From: Rhyzopertha dominica
Lineage: Eukaryota; Arthropoda; Insecta; Coleoptera; Bostrichidae
Assembly: GCA_025024175.1 (NCBI GenBank)
Contig: QCXZ01000137.1
Location: forward strand, 6,200,001 to 6,264,000
Direction: 5' to 3'
Length of the DNA: 64,000 bases
The number at the start of each line of letters is the position of its first letter. Within the stretch, counting starts at the first letter, position 1. The notes beneath the pieces are model-generated. The model ran no database searches. It was not told where the DNA came from and saw nothing but the letters and a program-made list of their open reading frames with translations. The translations under genes were made by a program, and so were the position numbers. Below are positions 1 through 12,154 of the stretch, in pieces.

Positions 1-1815
1 AGGAATTAGCAAAAATGTGATATTAGACTAACTGAAAAGAACTCAAGATACTGGTGAAGAATAAACATATGCGGGCCATCTGGATAGAATTCTGATCATC
101 ACTTCATTCCAACGCACTTGCTGAACAATAAGTTCAATGAATATAGCTCGGCATTCAACCCACTACTTGGTAATTAATTGTAACAAGATTGCAGAAAATT
201 AGTTCGATTTACCAAAGCAGAAGTATAGAAAGCTGAATTTGAAAAATACGAAACATAGGATAAGACAGTATGTACTTACGTAGTAACTCTCTGGGCACCC
301 TGGAAGTAACATTAAATAAAATACGAACGGGGAGTGGTTTTTTTTTAATTAAATGATATATGAAAAACCCTTACTAGTTACCACAATAGTTTAGAGTCTT
401 TAGAGAACCTAAATAGGAATATCGACGGCTAAGCTGCCATCTTCATCTTGAATATGTTGGGCGACACTCGATTTATCAAACCCTCCCAAACTTGAACTCA
501 GCTGTATATCCTTTTTAAATTTAATTCCTATAGAACGTCTGGTCTGTCCAATACTTGTATTTAATATCACAGCCATCACAATGTATTTCATGAATGTCTG
601 ATATGTCTTTTTCATCTATTCCTTTTAATAATATTATTGGTAGTAAAAGCCAGTTTTAGACAAAACAGTCTTAAGATACTTTGTCATTCTTTGGTGAGGC
701 TGGAATCAAAACAAATTTTGATGAATTTCAAAGTCATGTGGTAGATACAACGTTGCAGCTGCAAGTTATTGATTGGAAACCTATTTGTGTCTGTATTTTT
801 TTCTGTACACGTCAAAGTCTCTTTCGTTGTTGCTCTGTCTTTCCAAAAAAGAAAAAAAGCATCTCCTACGTAGCGCATCCCTGTGCAAGGGAAATATGCC
901 AGAAATGGGGAAAGACTTTGTCCCTTGACAGTTCTTTCGTGTTGTTTGATAAACTCTTTGTTAATTTGGAAACAGTTCTGTGAATTTTGGTTTTATTAAT
1001 ACCCGGTAGTTCCTTAGGATGTTTTAACATTACATTTATAGACTAAACGAGTAACTCACCCTAATCAAGCTTAATGTTCTTTTTGTCNAGAAACTGTAAG
1101 GAATTTTGTTTATTTTATGGATTTTAGATTTTTGACACGCCAAACTTCAAGCTATGAGTGGTGTAACTTTTTTTGTTGATTTAATTAATTTTGGTAACGA
1201 ATTCTGAGATAGTTTGTTATATAAATCTTTTTCGAGAAGGTCACTGAATTTTTCGAAATGGTCTGGTTTATCCCAGTATCACAACTTTATTTTTTCGTTA
1301 TAAAATTAAAGCAGCTTTTATCCCTTATTATCCTTCAGACTTAATAACGTCATGATTTTCTGTTTTCCGAAGTTTTAGGTTATTAACCACGTTACTGCCT
1401 ATTTGAATTCTGCATGCGTTTTTAATAAAGTCTTTATTGGATTCTGGGAAATTTCTGATGGAACTGTCAATATCAGCTGTGATCTCGGATACTGGAAGAT
1501 TTCTAAGCCTAATTTCTAAACTTTAAAAAACATTTGTATTTAAAGAAATAAAAATACTTTAATGAATTCATATAAGACATATTTGAAAAAGTCGCTTACT
1601 TTACGTGTGTTATAGTACGGGTTTTACATATATCGTTCAATTTATTATTTAGTTGTATTTTTTGTACATATTTTATCTAAGCTCGCTTTATACCTCCAAA
1701 AATCGTGAACGATAATCAAAAATCAAAGTTAATATAACAAAATGAAAGTGGTGCGATTATTTTGTCTGGTAGTGTATAATACTGGCAAGTTATTATTTTG
1801 CCTAGGCCATTAGAC
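1..1815. other. gene-free AT-rich stretch
   Basis: No reading frame here resembles a known family and none is longer than about 100 codons. The frames at 409-615 and 681-983 have low-complexity composition and no domain motif. One N base lies near 1088. I see nothing that can be annotated. Confidence 0.5.
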
Positions 1816-1887
1816 CAATGGAAAATGGGCGTACCTCAAGGTACTGTGCTCGGGCCGATTTTGTTTTACTCTACATCTATAGAATAA
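1816..1887 (+). pseudogene. LINE reverse transcriptase scrap
   Basis: A short open frame reads QWKMGVPQGTVLGPILF and then stops. GVPQG-x-VLGP is the conserved motif just before the catalytic YADD block of non-LTR (jockey/CR1-like) reverse transcriptases. No YADD motif follows and no 5' portion is seen, so this is a tiny dead remnant. It is unrelated in frame to anything nearby. Confidence 0.6.
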
Positions 1888-2691
1888 AAGCGTGCTCGAC
1901 TAAAGGGAAAGTTTAGCTCACGGTAAAATGCTTAACGTGAAACTCAAAATTATTTGTCTCCAAACTAGGTATTTACGGAAACTATCGAAGAGACGTTTAG
2001 ATACTATATTAAGTAGAAGCTAATGATAAAACGTGAGCTAACTAGCAAAAACCGTGCAATGGTGCCAAGTACCTGAATTTTGTGGCGACATAATGTAATT
2101 GTAATTTCTGAGCAAACTATATGCCGTGAATGTCCTCAAGGGAAAGGCTGGATGGCTCGCCATATCCTCAAAGTTGTAATGGGGACACTGCCCGTTCATA
2201 CTTCCCGAAACGTCCAGTGGACTAGAAAGCAAATTATGCTATTCCCTGAACAAACAATGAAGAGTTACTGACAATTCAGCTTCCAAGTGATCGCATAATC
2301 GCCGTTTCCAGCAGCTATTATAGTTGCCTAGGTGTTACGACACCCACAGGACAATACACCCCGCCTCCAAGGACTTGCGCCGCCACAGTATTAAAACCAT
2401 TGGTCAAACTTGACGACTATACGGTTTTGTTTGTACAGTATTAACTTCGGGGAAGCAATGCGTTTTGTGTAACTCCACCCCGACACGTTGGGGGTGAAGA
2501 CAATGAAGGACGTCTGTGAATTATTTATCCTGGTCGAATGTAATGTGACCGAATAGGATCACTCACGCTCGTTCACATGTCTAATTATGGTGTCAGTTAT
2601 GGATTTCCATAGCTGATGGCTTTAGTCATGTTGCGAGGGAATAGTAAAATGAAACTCTTCAATCATTTATGTTCATCATTCAAAAACCAAT

Positions 2692-2961
2692 TCAAAGTCT
2701 TGATTTACGGGTTATATGGAGAAATACTTTTATAGATATGGGGGTCAAAATACTTGCACACAACAACACACCTCGCAAATGAAACGTATATTTTAAAAAA
2801 TTGCAATACAGTTGTTCAGTATAATCCCCTTGCATATCCAACACACGTTGCCATCGCTTCGGCAGTGTAATAACGTAAGCACTAATAATAAAACACTTGT
2901 TTAATCCTACTTCCAAACTTTTATTTTTGGCAAAGCCAAATGCCAGCATTTCAACCGCCAA
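2692..2961 (-). pseudogene. possible mariner transposase C-terminal relic
   Basis: The frame includes LPKRWQRVLDMQGDYTEQL, which resembles the C-terminal tail of mariner transposases, where a Leu-Pro-x-Arg-Trp-x-x-(V/C)-(I/L)-D segment precedes a Gly-x-Tyr near the stop. No catalytic Asp motifs are visible upstream, and the frame has no transposase domain. If real, it is a 3' fragment only. The call rests on one short motif, so confidence is low. Confidence 0.35.
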
Positions 2962-3079
2962 GCGGCCTTCTTCGGTGGCTTAACAAGTATAACTAAATTA
3001 AAACAGTAAAGACNTTTAAACATATTGTAAACATAGATAGGTACAGAGTAGTGTGGTGTGGGAAAAGAATTTGTTTATA

Positions 3080-3724
3080 TTATATTTTCGACTTGACTAT
3101 TGCGATAAGTGGGTTATTTAAGGGTGTGAGATCCGTATCTAGCAGATGGCTTGAATTGCGTTTCATGTAAACAGCCTCTAAGGGGTTCAAGTTGACGCGT
3201 GTTGACGGTTTTATGTTCTTGACGTTGGCAATATTAAATTTGTGACCTGTTTCAATATTATGTAAAGCTAGTGCAGATTTTTCTCCATTTCTATTGTTTA
3301 CGTGGTACATATGTTCTTTGAATCTAATATTTGCATTACGTTTTGTTTGGCCAATGTACTTTTTTGGGCAGTTACAGCATTTAATTTCATAAATTCCAGA
3401 TTTGTTTAACATATCTTCTTTATCCAGGGTGTTACCTAATAAGTTCTTTAATGTGCAGTTGTTTCCAAAAGCAAGGTTTATATTAAATTTAGAAAATAAA
3501 TTTTGAAATTTATGCTCTATTGAAGGATGGTATGTAAATTTTCTATGGAATATGATTTCTTTTTCGGGACTAAGATGCGTGCAAGATTGTAAATTTAATT
3601 TATATTTGTGTTTGTTCAATAACTTACTGATCATTTCTTTTTTGAATCCATTTGAATTGGCTAAATTATATATGTATGATAGTTCGTTTTTATAATTTTC
3701 TGTGGATAATGGCACATTTAGCAA
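3080..3724 (-). pseudogene. Penelope-like element C-terminal part with GIY-YIG endonuclease
   Basis: This 214-codon open frame ends in a GIY-YIG nuclease domain. It shows KSGIYEIKCCNC at about residues 108-119, then KKYIGQTKR with a following R and EH pair (about 120-138), and an H-x-x-E-TGH segment. That order is the C-terminal endonuclease of Penelope-like retroelements. The N-terminal 100 residues look like the linker that normally follows the reverse transcriptase thumb. The reverse transcriptase core is missing on this strand. A matching upstream segment lies on the opposite strand directly next to it (3740-4009), so the element is rearranged. It is not a host gene. Confidence 0.85.
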
Positions 3725-3739
3725 TCAATGTATTAAGCT

Positions 3740-4009
3740 ATTAAAGGCGGACATTTTGTATTTGAAAGGTTTGATATTAATAACTTTACACAAAAATTAA
3801 ATTCATTATATCAGTCGATAAATTTCACTTTTGAACTAGAAAAGGATTCTCAATTGCCATTTCTAGATTTATTAATATCAAGAAAAGATGAAACAATCAC
3901 GTTCAATATTTACAGAAAACCGACACATACAGATAGTTACATAAAAAACAGTTCTTGTACACCTTTAGGTTTTGTTGGAACATATATTGATAGACAGCTA
4001 ACCAACTAA
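3740..4009 (+). pseudogene. Penelope-like element reverse transcriptase thumb segment, inverted
   Basis: Ninety codons are open in one frame up to a TAA at 4007. The reading includes [19 protein letters not shown] and [12 protein letters not shown]. The pattern E-x(4-6)-LPFLD-x-L followed by YRKPTHTD is the signature C-terminal to the catalytic motifs of Penelope-like reverse transcriptases. In an intact element it sits just upstream of the linker seen at 3724-3080, but here it faces the other way, with about 15 bases between the two. No YADD-type catalytic motif is present. Confidence 0.8.
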
Positions 4010-5243
4010 AATAACCCAACCTAATCTGATTTCTAGTAATATAAGTACAATTAAATTATGGCCAAACGATAATTGCCCTACTCTGAGGAGGTCCTTATCT
4101 ATTTTCGTCGGCTTGTTATAATGGAGATTAGTCAAATTTAAATAGCAAGAATATTCGGTCTCCTTGGGTTAAATCTGAATTATGGCAAGTTATATTTACT
4201 TTCCCTGCTATTAAAAAACAGTGTTACTCCATCTCATAAGGTTTTCTCAATGAACTGACTTTTACGTAGTTTTGTAAGAGGTGTTTTTAATCCTAAAATC
4301 TTAGAAGATAAGACCCTTATGGACACCACGTCTTTAGTAGATTTTCGAAGCGTTTTCCCACTACGACAAACTGAATTTACGATAACTAAAATTTCGACTA
4401 ATAAATTAAATTTGACAAACGTTTGTCGCAATTTTTGTCTATATCGAAGGAACCAAAAATATCTGGCCTCGTAAAGGTATAGATGTCAATTATATTCTTC
4501 TATATAATTTTCATAGAGTTCACTGTATTTCTTCCAGCATTACCCTACTGCCTATATGACATTGCTATAAAAAAACTGGTGCATTATATACAGTTTTTAA
4601 TTATTAATTTAATTTTCTAGTAGGTGTATATAAAACGTAAGTGTATATCAGTTATTCTCATAGGTAATCAAAAAGCAATTACTTGCTTTACATTAACATT
4701 TACTTTGCTTACTCCACGTTGTTTGATCATTATGTCAAAGCGTTTTGTAATAACTGTTTATACAGAAAGGGTACTGCGTGCATGTGAGATTTTATCACNC
4801 CGATCTAAAGCAAATAAATGAAACGAANGAGAACTACCATTTTTTACCAGGTAGAACTTTTGCTGGCTGCAGTTTTTTGACCGTATAGCGAATTTGAATA
4901 CGAAAAGCATTATGTTCAGCATCAAAAATTGTAACATAATATAAAAATTAAACACTTTTATTTATTTATAAAATTGAAAAATTTTATGTATGTAATGTAT
5001 TAATAATTATGTAAATGCTCAGGGCTGCGCGATTGAGTTAAATTAGAAGCGAAGTGAATAAAATTGATAACATACTTTAGAAAAATTGCATATTACATGC
5101 ATTGATATTATATGAAATAGCTTCATCTTGAATAATTACGGTGCCAGAAATTATTATTTATTTGAACGATGACAGCGATGACGAAAGTTATGCATATGAA
5201 GAGACTGATTTAATAATTTACAAATCCGTTTAGTTAATCATCT
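4010..5243. other. no gene seen
   Basis: AT-rich DNA with short frames only, interrupted by N bases near 4799 and 4828. No motif recognised. Confidence 0.45.
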
Positions 5244-5418
5244 ATTATTTGTTGTCAGTATTTTAATATATGTATTTATTAATAATTTCAACAAAATATA
5301 ACAATAATAAAAGATAATCCTGAATTCATTAATTATTTGTTGTCAGTATTTTAATGTATGTATTTATTAATAATTTCAACAAAATATAACAATAATAAAA
5401 GATAATCCTGAATTCATT
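5244..5418. repeat. 88 bp tandem duplication
   Basis: Two nearly identical copies of an 88 bp unit lie head to tail, the first from 5244 and the second from 5332. Each runs from ATTATTTGTTGTCAG to GAATTCATT. The only difference I see is one A/G change in the middle. Near identity suggests a recent duplication or an assembly artefact. Confidence 0.85.
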
Positions 5419-5442
5419 TTTAATGAACATATGTGATCATTT

Positions 5443-6756
5443 GCGTACTGAAGGGGGGGCAAGGTGGGGCAGTTGCGCCCCCTGGACTTGGGTTGCCAAC
5501 TATGGGCCCTTACAATATCCCATACATTTAGCTGGTTAATTGTGTGTGTATACCTAAAGATTGTCTTATTTACAAAATTGTAAATACAGTAAAATTTATA
5601 CACAAGTATATTTCACAATTTTAATCCAGAACTCATATTTGACCCTTGCAAATGGCCTTCTATATTAAGTGGTTGTCAAATGGTTTCCAAGCTTAATCGA
5701 TGCATGTGCGTTTTGAAGCTCTAACTGCAACATTCCTGTTGTTACGAATCGTTGTCTTAGGGCGGATATAGCTTTAAAAGACTATCTTGGTCAGGATGAG
5801 TCATAACAGGATTTCTGCTTAGTTCGACTCTTCTACCTTTTCCTATAAAGATTGTTCAACTGACTACTGTTATGTGGAATCACATCAGAATCTGTCATAT
5901 ATTCGGTGATAAACAAATTTCTAAATTCACATTACATTTTAACAATTAATACAAAAAAAAAACTAAACATCCATCCCAACTCACGTTTATGAAAGTCAAT
6001 TTATTTAATATAAGTTTTAGGAATCCAGTAAAAGCATTATCAGCATGAATTAAAACCCGGTGTTTTGTTAAAAATGCAATTAAATATATTTGTTTATTTA
6101 AATGAAGCTTAATTTGGTTAAAATATTAGTAGGCGGTTAATTTTTGAGAACAATGCACTGGCGATCTAAGAAGGTTGGCTTGACGCATAATGTTTTAATT
6201 ATGTTAGTTATCCATCGAGTTTTTTTTCCCTGGGGAGTAAAAATTACTACAATTGTATCTTTAGCACCTATACATATGAACTCAGAGCTTAAATTTCTAA
6301 AGCTTCTGGTGTGAGAAGTTGAAACTGTACCAAAAGCGCATCGGTTAGTGCATTAGTCTTTGATATGTGTTAATTCTGAATCAGAAATCGTGCTCCTATT
6401 ACTAGAACTTTTAAGGTGTTTATGTTGCTTTGGTACTTTGTATGATATCATTATACATTATGTAGATCACGGATCTTTATCTCCCAAATAAAATGTATCA
6501 ACTCATTTTTTGTTAAACGCAAGAGCGATGCATCTGAATGCGCCTCACCTAACTGAGTTCATCAATAACGGAATTAGTAATAAAGGGGTTTTGTATGATC
6601 AGTGTACATAGAAAACATATAAATAATTTGGGTCTTTATTTCACAGAAAATGTTTTGTCACCTTGCAGAAAATCCACGAAGATTATTCATGGAATAAATA
6701 CTTCATTAATTACTTAAGTACCTGTATCTTATAAACATTTATTATTTCTATTTATG
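5443..6756 (+). repeat. 1.3 kb interspersed repeat, copy 1
   Basis: This segment recurs in reverse orientation at 21268-22615. The match begins near GCGTACTGAAGGG with a G/C-rich block of alternating G and C runs and ends near TTATTATTTCTA. Long stretches are well conserved between copies with scattered substitutions. No transposase or reverse transcriptase frame is visible, so it is a non-autonomous or decayed element of unknown class. The other copy lies inside a transporter intron. Confidence 0.8.
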
Positions 6757-8193
6757 TTGAATTATATTCTACAGTTTATACATATGCCTGTTCATCCATT
6801 AAATATCACGTATGTTCATTATAAAATAATGTTTATTACAAATGTACTTCATTTGAAAAGCTAAAATTTTATCATAATATTGAAGCAAGTAGGTATAAAA
6901 TATGTACTTGCAAAATATTCTAAATTTCTAAAATGAATGTTCCATAGGTAATACATAATCTCCCGTTCTCTGAAGCTTTGCCGACTATAATATAGATGCC
7001 ANCATTTAAGAATATATTGATTATCATGTCATCGAAAATATACTATCTCAACGCACTCTATACTGTAAATAATAAAGAATTAACGACAATAAATTAATAT
7101 GTTTTAAATAAGTCTTTTATTTTTTTTAAATATGCGCTAAAGACACGTTTCCCGTGTATTCTCATATTGCATCTGAAGCAAATCACAAGGGCAAGGACGA
7201 AATATTTCATGCAAATACGACCCTTATCGGCCATTTTTGGCCTAATTTTTATGGTGGCTAAGAGTTTTGTGGCCGCTCTATACAATGTGACACCATTAAG
7301 AGTATGATTATAATAAATAGGCTGTTGTTTTTAGTATAAGTGAGGACATGACATTTAGTTAAATTTAGTATAGGTCCATTCACATTACATTAATAGCAGT
7401 ATCAATTATTCGTTGTTCTTCTTGTAACAACATTTGAATAGAAATTATTTTAACATTGAACTTCTTGAATAGGCTTATAATATGAACATCTTATGAACCA
7501 GCAACACAGTCAAACAATTACTGGTTTTTCATTCGCATAGTTCTATCCAACCTGTTCAGCTTACGACTTGTATCTTTAATTATCCCAATACCTCCCTGGA
7601 TAATTCATCGTCGGTCCGTCTTATGAACCAAACACAAAAGGAATATTTGATTCCATCTATAACCACCCCCATCGGCATATTGAAAATTCACAGAGGCGAG
7701 TAGTCGTAATATTACTACACGTATAATTCGTCCATGGCGTGTGTGATCATCCATCGTCTTCTGGTGTTATCGCTAGGGGTTAATTATATGAGGGGTTGAC
7801 GGAGCCCCGCGTTGATCGTGAGATCCACAGCAAGTGTTGCACTTATTTAATCGTGATGTCACTCATTGTGCAATTATCAATAGCCGGCAGGTGTGCGCCC
7901 TTTTGAACTACGATCTTTCGAAGATATCGCAATCAAACGATTTCATCGTTTCCTGTTTTATTGATGAGTGGGGATAACCGTAAAGAACGCATAACATGCA
8001 AGTAGATATTTTTTAATTTATTGGTATCCACGAACATAATTCCAAAACTTGTGAATCGTGCAGATTAAAAAATACAAGATGAACATACAGAAGAAATTTT
8101 ACAACGCAAAATATTTACGTTCACGAAGCTCGTAGTAGAAGCCGATAGCAATAATCGAAAAAGGCATAAACTAAATTCTCTAAAAAGGATGTA
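6757..8193. other. no gene seen
   Basis: AT-rich intergenic DNA with an N near 7002. Short frames only and no recognised motif. Confidence 0.45.
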
Positions 8194-9481
8194 CGAAGCA
8201 TGTTTTTTAAGTAAGTACCGTTTTGGAATTAAAAAAAAAGACGTGCAAAGATATCGCAATAATTTTATCTTACATGAAAGCCTGTACCTTAATCTACTTT
8301 TCTACATAATTTCCGTGAATATTGAGGCACTTGTCATAACGTGGCACCAGTTTTTGAATACCCTCCTCATAAAATTCTGCCGCCTGACTTGTTAACCACT
8401 GTATCACAAATGTTTCGACTTCGTTATCGTCTTGAAGACGCTGACCACCCAGGTGTTTCTTCAAGTGCAGGAACAAATGGTAGTCGCTGGGCGCCAGATC
8501 AGGGCTGTATGGAGGATGATCTAGAGTTTCACATTTAAAAGATTTGATGAGATCTTTGGTCCGATTAGCCACATGTGGACGGGCATTGTCCTGCAGCAAA
8601 ACGATACCCTTACTCAACTTGCCACGTCTTTTGTTCTGGATTGCACGACGCAGATTGTTCAATGTCTTACAATAAGACGCTGCATCGATTGTCTCATTAC
8701 GAGGCAGAAACTCCACTAGCAATACTCCTTTTCTGTCCCAAAAAACTGTGCACATGATTTTCCGGGCAGAAATTGTTTGCTTATACTTTTTTGGGTGATG
8801 ACGAATGTCGCCATTCCATGGATTGTTGTTTCGATTCTGGTGTGACGTAGGCCACCCATGTTTCGTCACCAGTAACAATTTGGTCTAAAAAATCTTCACC
8901 TTCGTTGTGGTACCGCTCAAGGAAAGTCAATGCACTGCCTAAACGTTGGGTTTTGTGAAAATCCGTCAACATTTTCAGAACCCAACGTNAACACAATTTC
9001 CGGTAATTCAAGTTCTCGGTCACAATGCTATACAAAACACTACGAGAATATTGAGGAAAGCAGTCGCACAATGATGAAATTGTAAAGCGTTTGTTTTCTC
9101 TCACCTTTTCGTTCACTTTCTGCACCAAATCTTCATTAACGACCGAAGGACGCCCACTCCGTTCTTCATCATGCACATTTGTGCGGCCATCTTTAAATGC
9201 TCTCACCCATTTCCTTACCATTCCATCACTCATAATGTTTTGTCCGTAAACTTCACAGATCTCACAATGAATATGTATCGGTTTTACGCCTTTAGCACTA
9301 AGAAATCGTATAACAGCCCGTACTTCACAATCGGCGGGATTCACGATTGTGGGAGGCATCTTAAACACTCAGTAAACAACGTATACAATGAAGAATCAAA
9401 CTGTAATGGCGTCAGTGCGTAGACAAGAGATGTAGGTAACCAGCGTCGCAAAACGGTACTTACTTAAAAAAACATGCCTCG
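8194..9481 (-). mobile_element. mariner transposon, nearly complete
   Basis: Terminal inverted repeats of about 30 bp bound the element: the left end starts CGAAGCATGTTTTTTAAGTA and the right end is its complement with one or two changes. Both ends abut TA (8192-8193 and 9482-9483), the target dinucleotide duplicated by the Tc1/mariner superfamily. The length of 1288 bp matches a full mariner. The transposase occupies most of the interior on the minus strand. Intact ends mean it could still be moved by an active relative even if its own protein is broken. Confidence 0.9.
8294..9368 (-). pseudogene. mariner transposase (DD34D), one frameshift
   Basis: The transposase catalyses cut-and-paste movement of the surrounding element. 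The N-terminal part (9368 downward) holds helix-turn-helix regions including VRKWVRAFKDGRTNVHDEE and ERSGRPS. The catalytic residues are D in TGDETW (about residue 168), D in LQDNARPH, and D in SPDLAPSDYHLF. The second and third are separated by 34 residues, the mariner DD34D spacing. The open frame breaks near 8785-8800, where a one-base indel switches frames in the middle of the catalytic domain. An N near 8990 hides one codon. Apart from these two spots the protein is open to a stop after HGNYVEK, about 350 residues, the usual size. Confidence 0.88.
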
Positions 9482-9483
9482 TA

Positions 9484-10015
9484 TATCGTTCGTCTGAATT
9501 TTACGCATTTCAACAAAATATTAAGACAAAGTCGTTAATGTCATCTAAGTAAAGTGATCCGCAAGAAAACATCAATGTTCTGTGCTTCAAACTACTTCTC
9601 TTTTTTCCAAGCACTGTAAGTGTCATTCTTTTGTTTTTTTTCTTGCCAATTTTTATCTTTTATGCCCTTACTTGTTTCTCTTTTATGTCAGCATGGTTAA
9701 GTACGATAGTCTCAGGCTAAGCTTCACTTTGTTGATAAATTAGCTTTATTTANCTCTAACCATAAACAATTATGTAAACTTTTCTTTTTTGTAATAATAG
9801 AGACAATATTAGGTACTATTTTCATTATACACACATACCCTCGTTCTCGTTATAGTTCTCTTTTTTTGTTCATGTATCAGTAATTCAGGGTGGGAAGATG
9901 AAATATTCGAAAAAAATTTTCAGAGGTTTCCATTGGATCATAAATATGTACCATACTACCTAGATAATCTATAGAATAATTGATTTCTGCCCTTTAGCGT
10001 TGACATACTCATATA
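9484..10015. other. spacer between two transposons
   Basis: AT-rich spacer with no gene-like frame and one N near 9753. Confidence 0.4.
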
Positions 10016-10630
10016 CAGGGTGATTTTTTGAAAACTTCAAACCTTAAATAACTTTAAATAGAGGAAAAATTTAAAATTTTGCAAAAACAGGTAAACTTTT
10101 ATTTGCAGGGGGACAACTTTTAAGATAAGTTTTTAATGGATAGCGCTTACCCTCTTAGCGGGGTAGATACCCCTTCAAAAATTTTATATGAAACTACCCA
10201 ACTTACGATACATCATTTAAAAGCTTGCCATGTAATTAGTTTTACTATTTTTTACCCATTGACGGGGTAGTGGGTCAAAAAGTGCATTGTAGCAAGTGGC
10301 CTATAAAATGGAATATTTTGGACTTTTTTTAACAAAATTTATTGTCTTGCAGTTACAATAAAAATTGTCCTTACTTAAGCCTAAAAAAACTTGTTAGAAA
10401 ATAATTGTTACCTACACGTAAGCAAAATGCCAAAAATACTTAAAATTTTCTTTCGACATTATTTGATATTGCAACTCGACAGTTTATACTGAATTGGCTA
10501 AATAATTATCTACTTTGTGTTTCCAATTTTTTGTTTCAACTTTTTGGCTACTTCTTTGGCACGACCATCTTTTTGTTCACATTCCTTTTTATAAATCGCG
10601 TGAAATTTTAAAGTGAGAGTCCAAGTGATA

Positions 10631-11711
10631 ATGGTTTATTCAACTGCCGAAAGGGTAGAAATAATTTTTATTTACGGTGCTGAGCATAGCTGTGCTCGTG
10701 CGTCACCAAGGGTGTTTAACGAACGGCACCCCGATAAAAATGTTGACGCTAGGTACATTCTCGATCTCGTGCAGAAATTTCAAGACACTGGATCTGTAAT
10801 AAACAAAAAAGGGCAGGGAATAGAGTCGTTGATGAAATGGCCCAACTTGAAGTACTTGGTCATTTTGCAATGGATCCAACTAGCTCTTTGCGTAACATTT
10901 CTACAGCCACTGGACTTTCTTATTCATCTGTAAGGAAAGTTACAAAACTGCACAAATTCCATCCCTATAAGATGAAAACTCTCCAGGAACTCGGCGAAGA
11001 TGACTTCGATAGAAGACTGCAATTTTGCTAAATTATGACAGAAAAGCTTATAGTAAATCCAAATCTAATAAAAAATATCTGCTTCAGTGATGAATGCACA
11101 TNTTNTTTGAACGGNTCTGTAAATAAACATAACGTCAGGTACTGGAGTGACGAAAATCCTTATATTTTTCGAGAAGGTNATACACAAGTTCCTCAGAAGC
11201 TGAACGTCTGGGCTGGAATACTTGGCAACGCAATTGTAGGTCCAATTTTCATTGATGGGACGCTAAATGGGGGAATGTATTTAGAATTACTTGATAACGT
11301 TATTGATCCTTTAATCACAGAGCAATTAGAAAACCAACGCGACCCTGAAGGAAATCCAATGTTGGATGAATACGAATTGTTTTACCAACATGATGGAGCC
11401 CCACCGCATTACGCCATTAATGTGCGAAATTGGTTAAATCATAGATTTCCTCTTCACTGGATTGGTAGGCGTGGAACAATTGATCGCCACGATCACCCGA
11501 TTTGACTGCTTTAGATTTCTTTCTATGGGGTCATTTAAAATCTGTGGTTTACAAAACACAACCTACTAGCCTGGACGATCTGCGAGAAAGAATTATTAAC
11601 GAGCGCAGGAGGATTCCACCTGAAACTTTCCGAAAAGTGCAGCAGGAGTTCGAGAACCGTCTGTATTATTGTATGGAAAGAGGTGGTGCACATTTTGAGA
11701 ATCTATTGTAA
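10631..11711 (+). pseudogene. broken transposase of the DD41D-type Tc1/mariner element
   Basis: The N-terminal piece (10631-about 10820) has the helix-turn-helix region with TAERVEIIFIYG, as in transposases carrying the DUF4817-type domain. The middle piece (about 10837-11505) contains CFSDECT (first Asp), then KHNVRYWSDENP and YQHDGAPPH (second Asp). The last piece (11502-11711) reads SPDLTALDFFLWG and ends MERGGAHFENLL. Allowing for the frame break at about 11480-11500, the second and third Asp are about 41 residues apart, as in the DD41D (rosa-like) group. At least two frameshifts, an in-frame stop at 11030 and four N bases (11102-11180) make it non-functional as read; some breaks may be sequencing errors. 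Confidence 0.85.
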
Positions 11712-11960
11712 GGTTTGAATTTCTATGGTTTTGTTCACGCTGTTTTTGGAGTTACAAATAAATAATTTTTCTTTTTCGTGGACATGGACTTTCTAAAAAA
11801 TTACATGATAAATACTTTAATGTTAATAATAATGTTAAAAGAAAATTTTCAGTATTCTGGGAGTTTTTTTTAAGTGTCATATTTTTTACAAGTTGTTTGT
11901 TTAAATTTTGGGTTCTCGTAAGGACAAATTTTATTTCCGCTCTAAAATAAAATACATTTT

Positions 11961-12154
11961 AAGATAATATTTTGTCGGATAGATCGCTGTCTCTTGAAAA
12001 CACTGACAAAAAATTAATAGTCTGACGTTTCGATTACACCTGTAATCTTTGTCAAAGACGAAGAACCTCAAAATTTGTCTGACGCAAGTTCAAACAAAAT
12101 TTCCGACAAAATATTATCTTATTATATTATGGACGCTGAAAGCATTCATCCTCG
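11961..12154 (-). repeat. nested insertion with short TIRs and a hammerhead-like hairpin
   Basis: The 12 bp AAAATACATTTT occurs at 11949-11960 and again at 12156-12167, which looks like a target-site duplication around this insertion. Inside, TAAGATAATATTTTGTCGGA at the left is mirrored by its complement ending at 12121. On the minus strand, 12060-12021 reads TTGACAAAGATTACAGG then TGTAATCGAAACGTC: a perfect 7 bp hairpin stem followed at once by GAAA. This matches the stem II plus GAAA layout of the hammerhead ribozymes carried by Penelope-like elements, but the CUGAUGA core is degenerate. The class of the element is uncertain. Confidence 0.5.
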
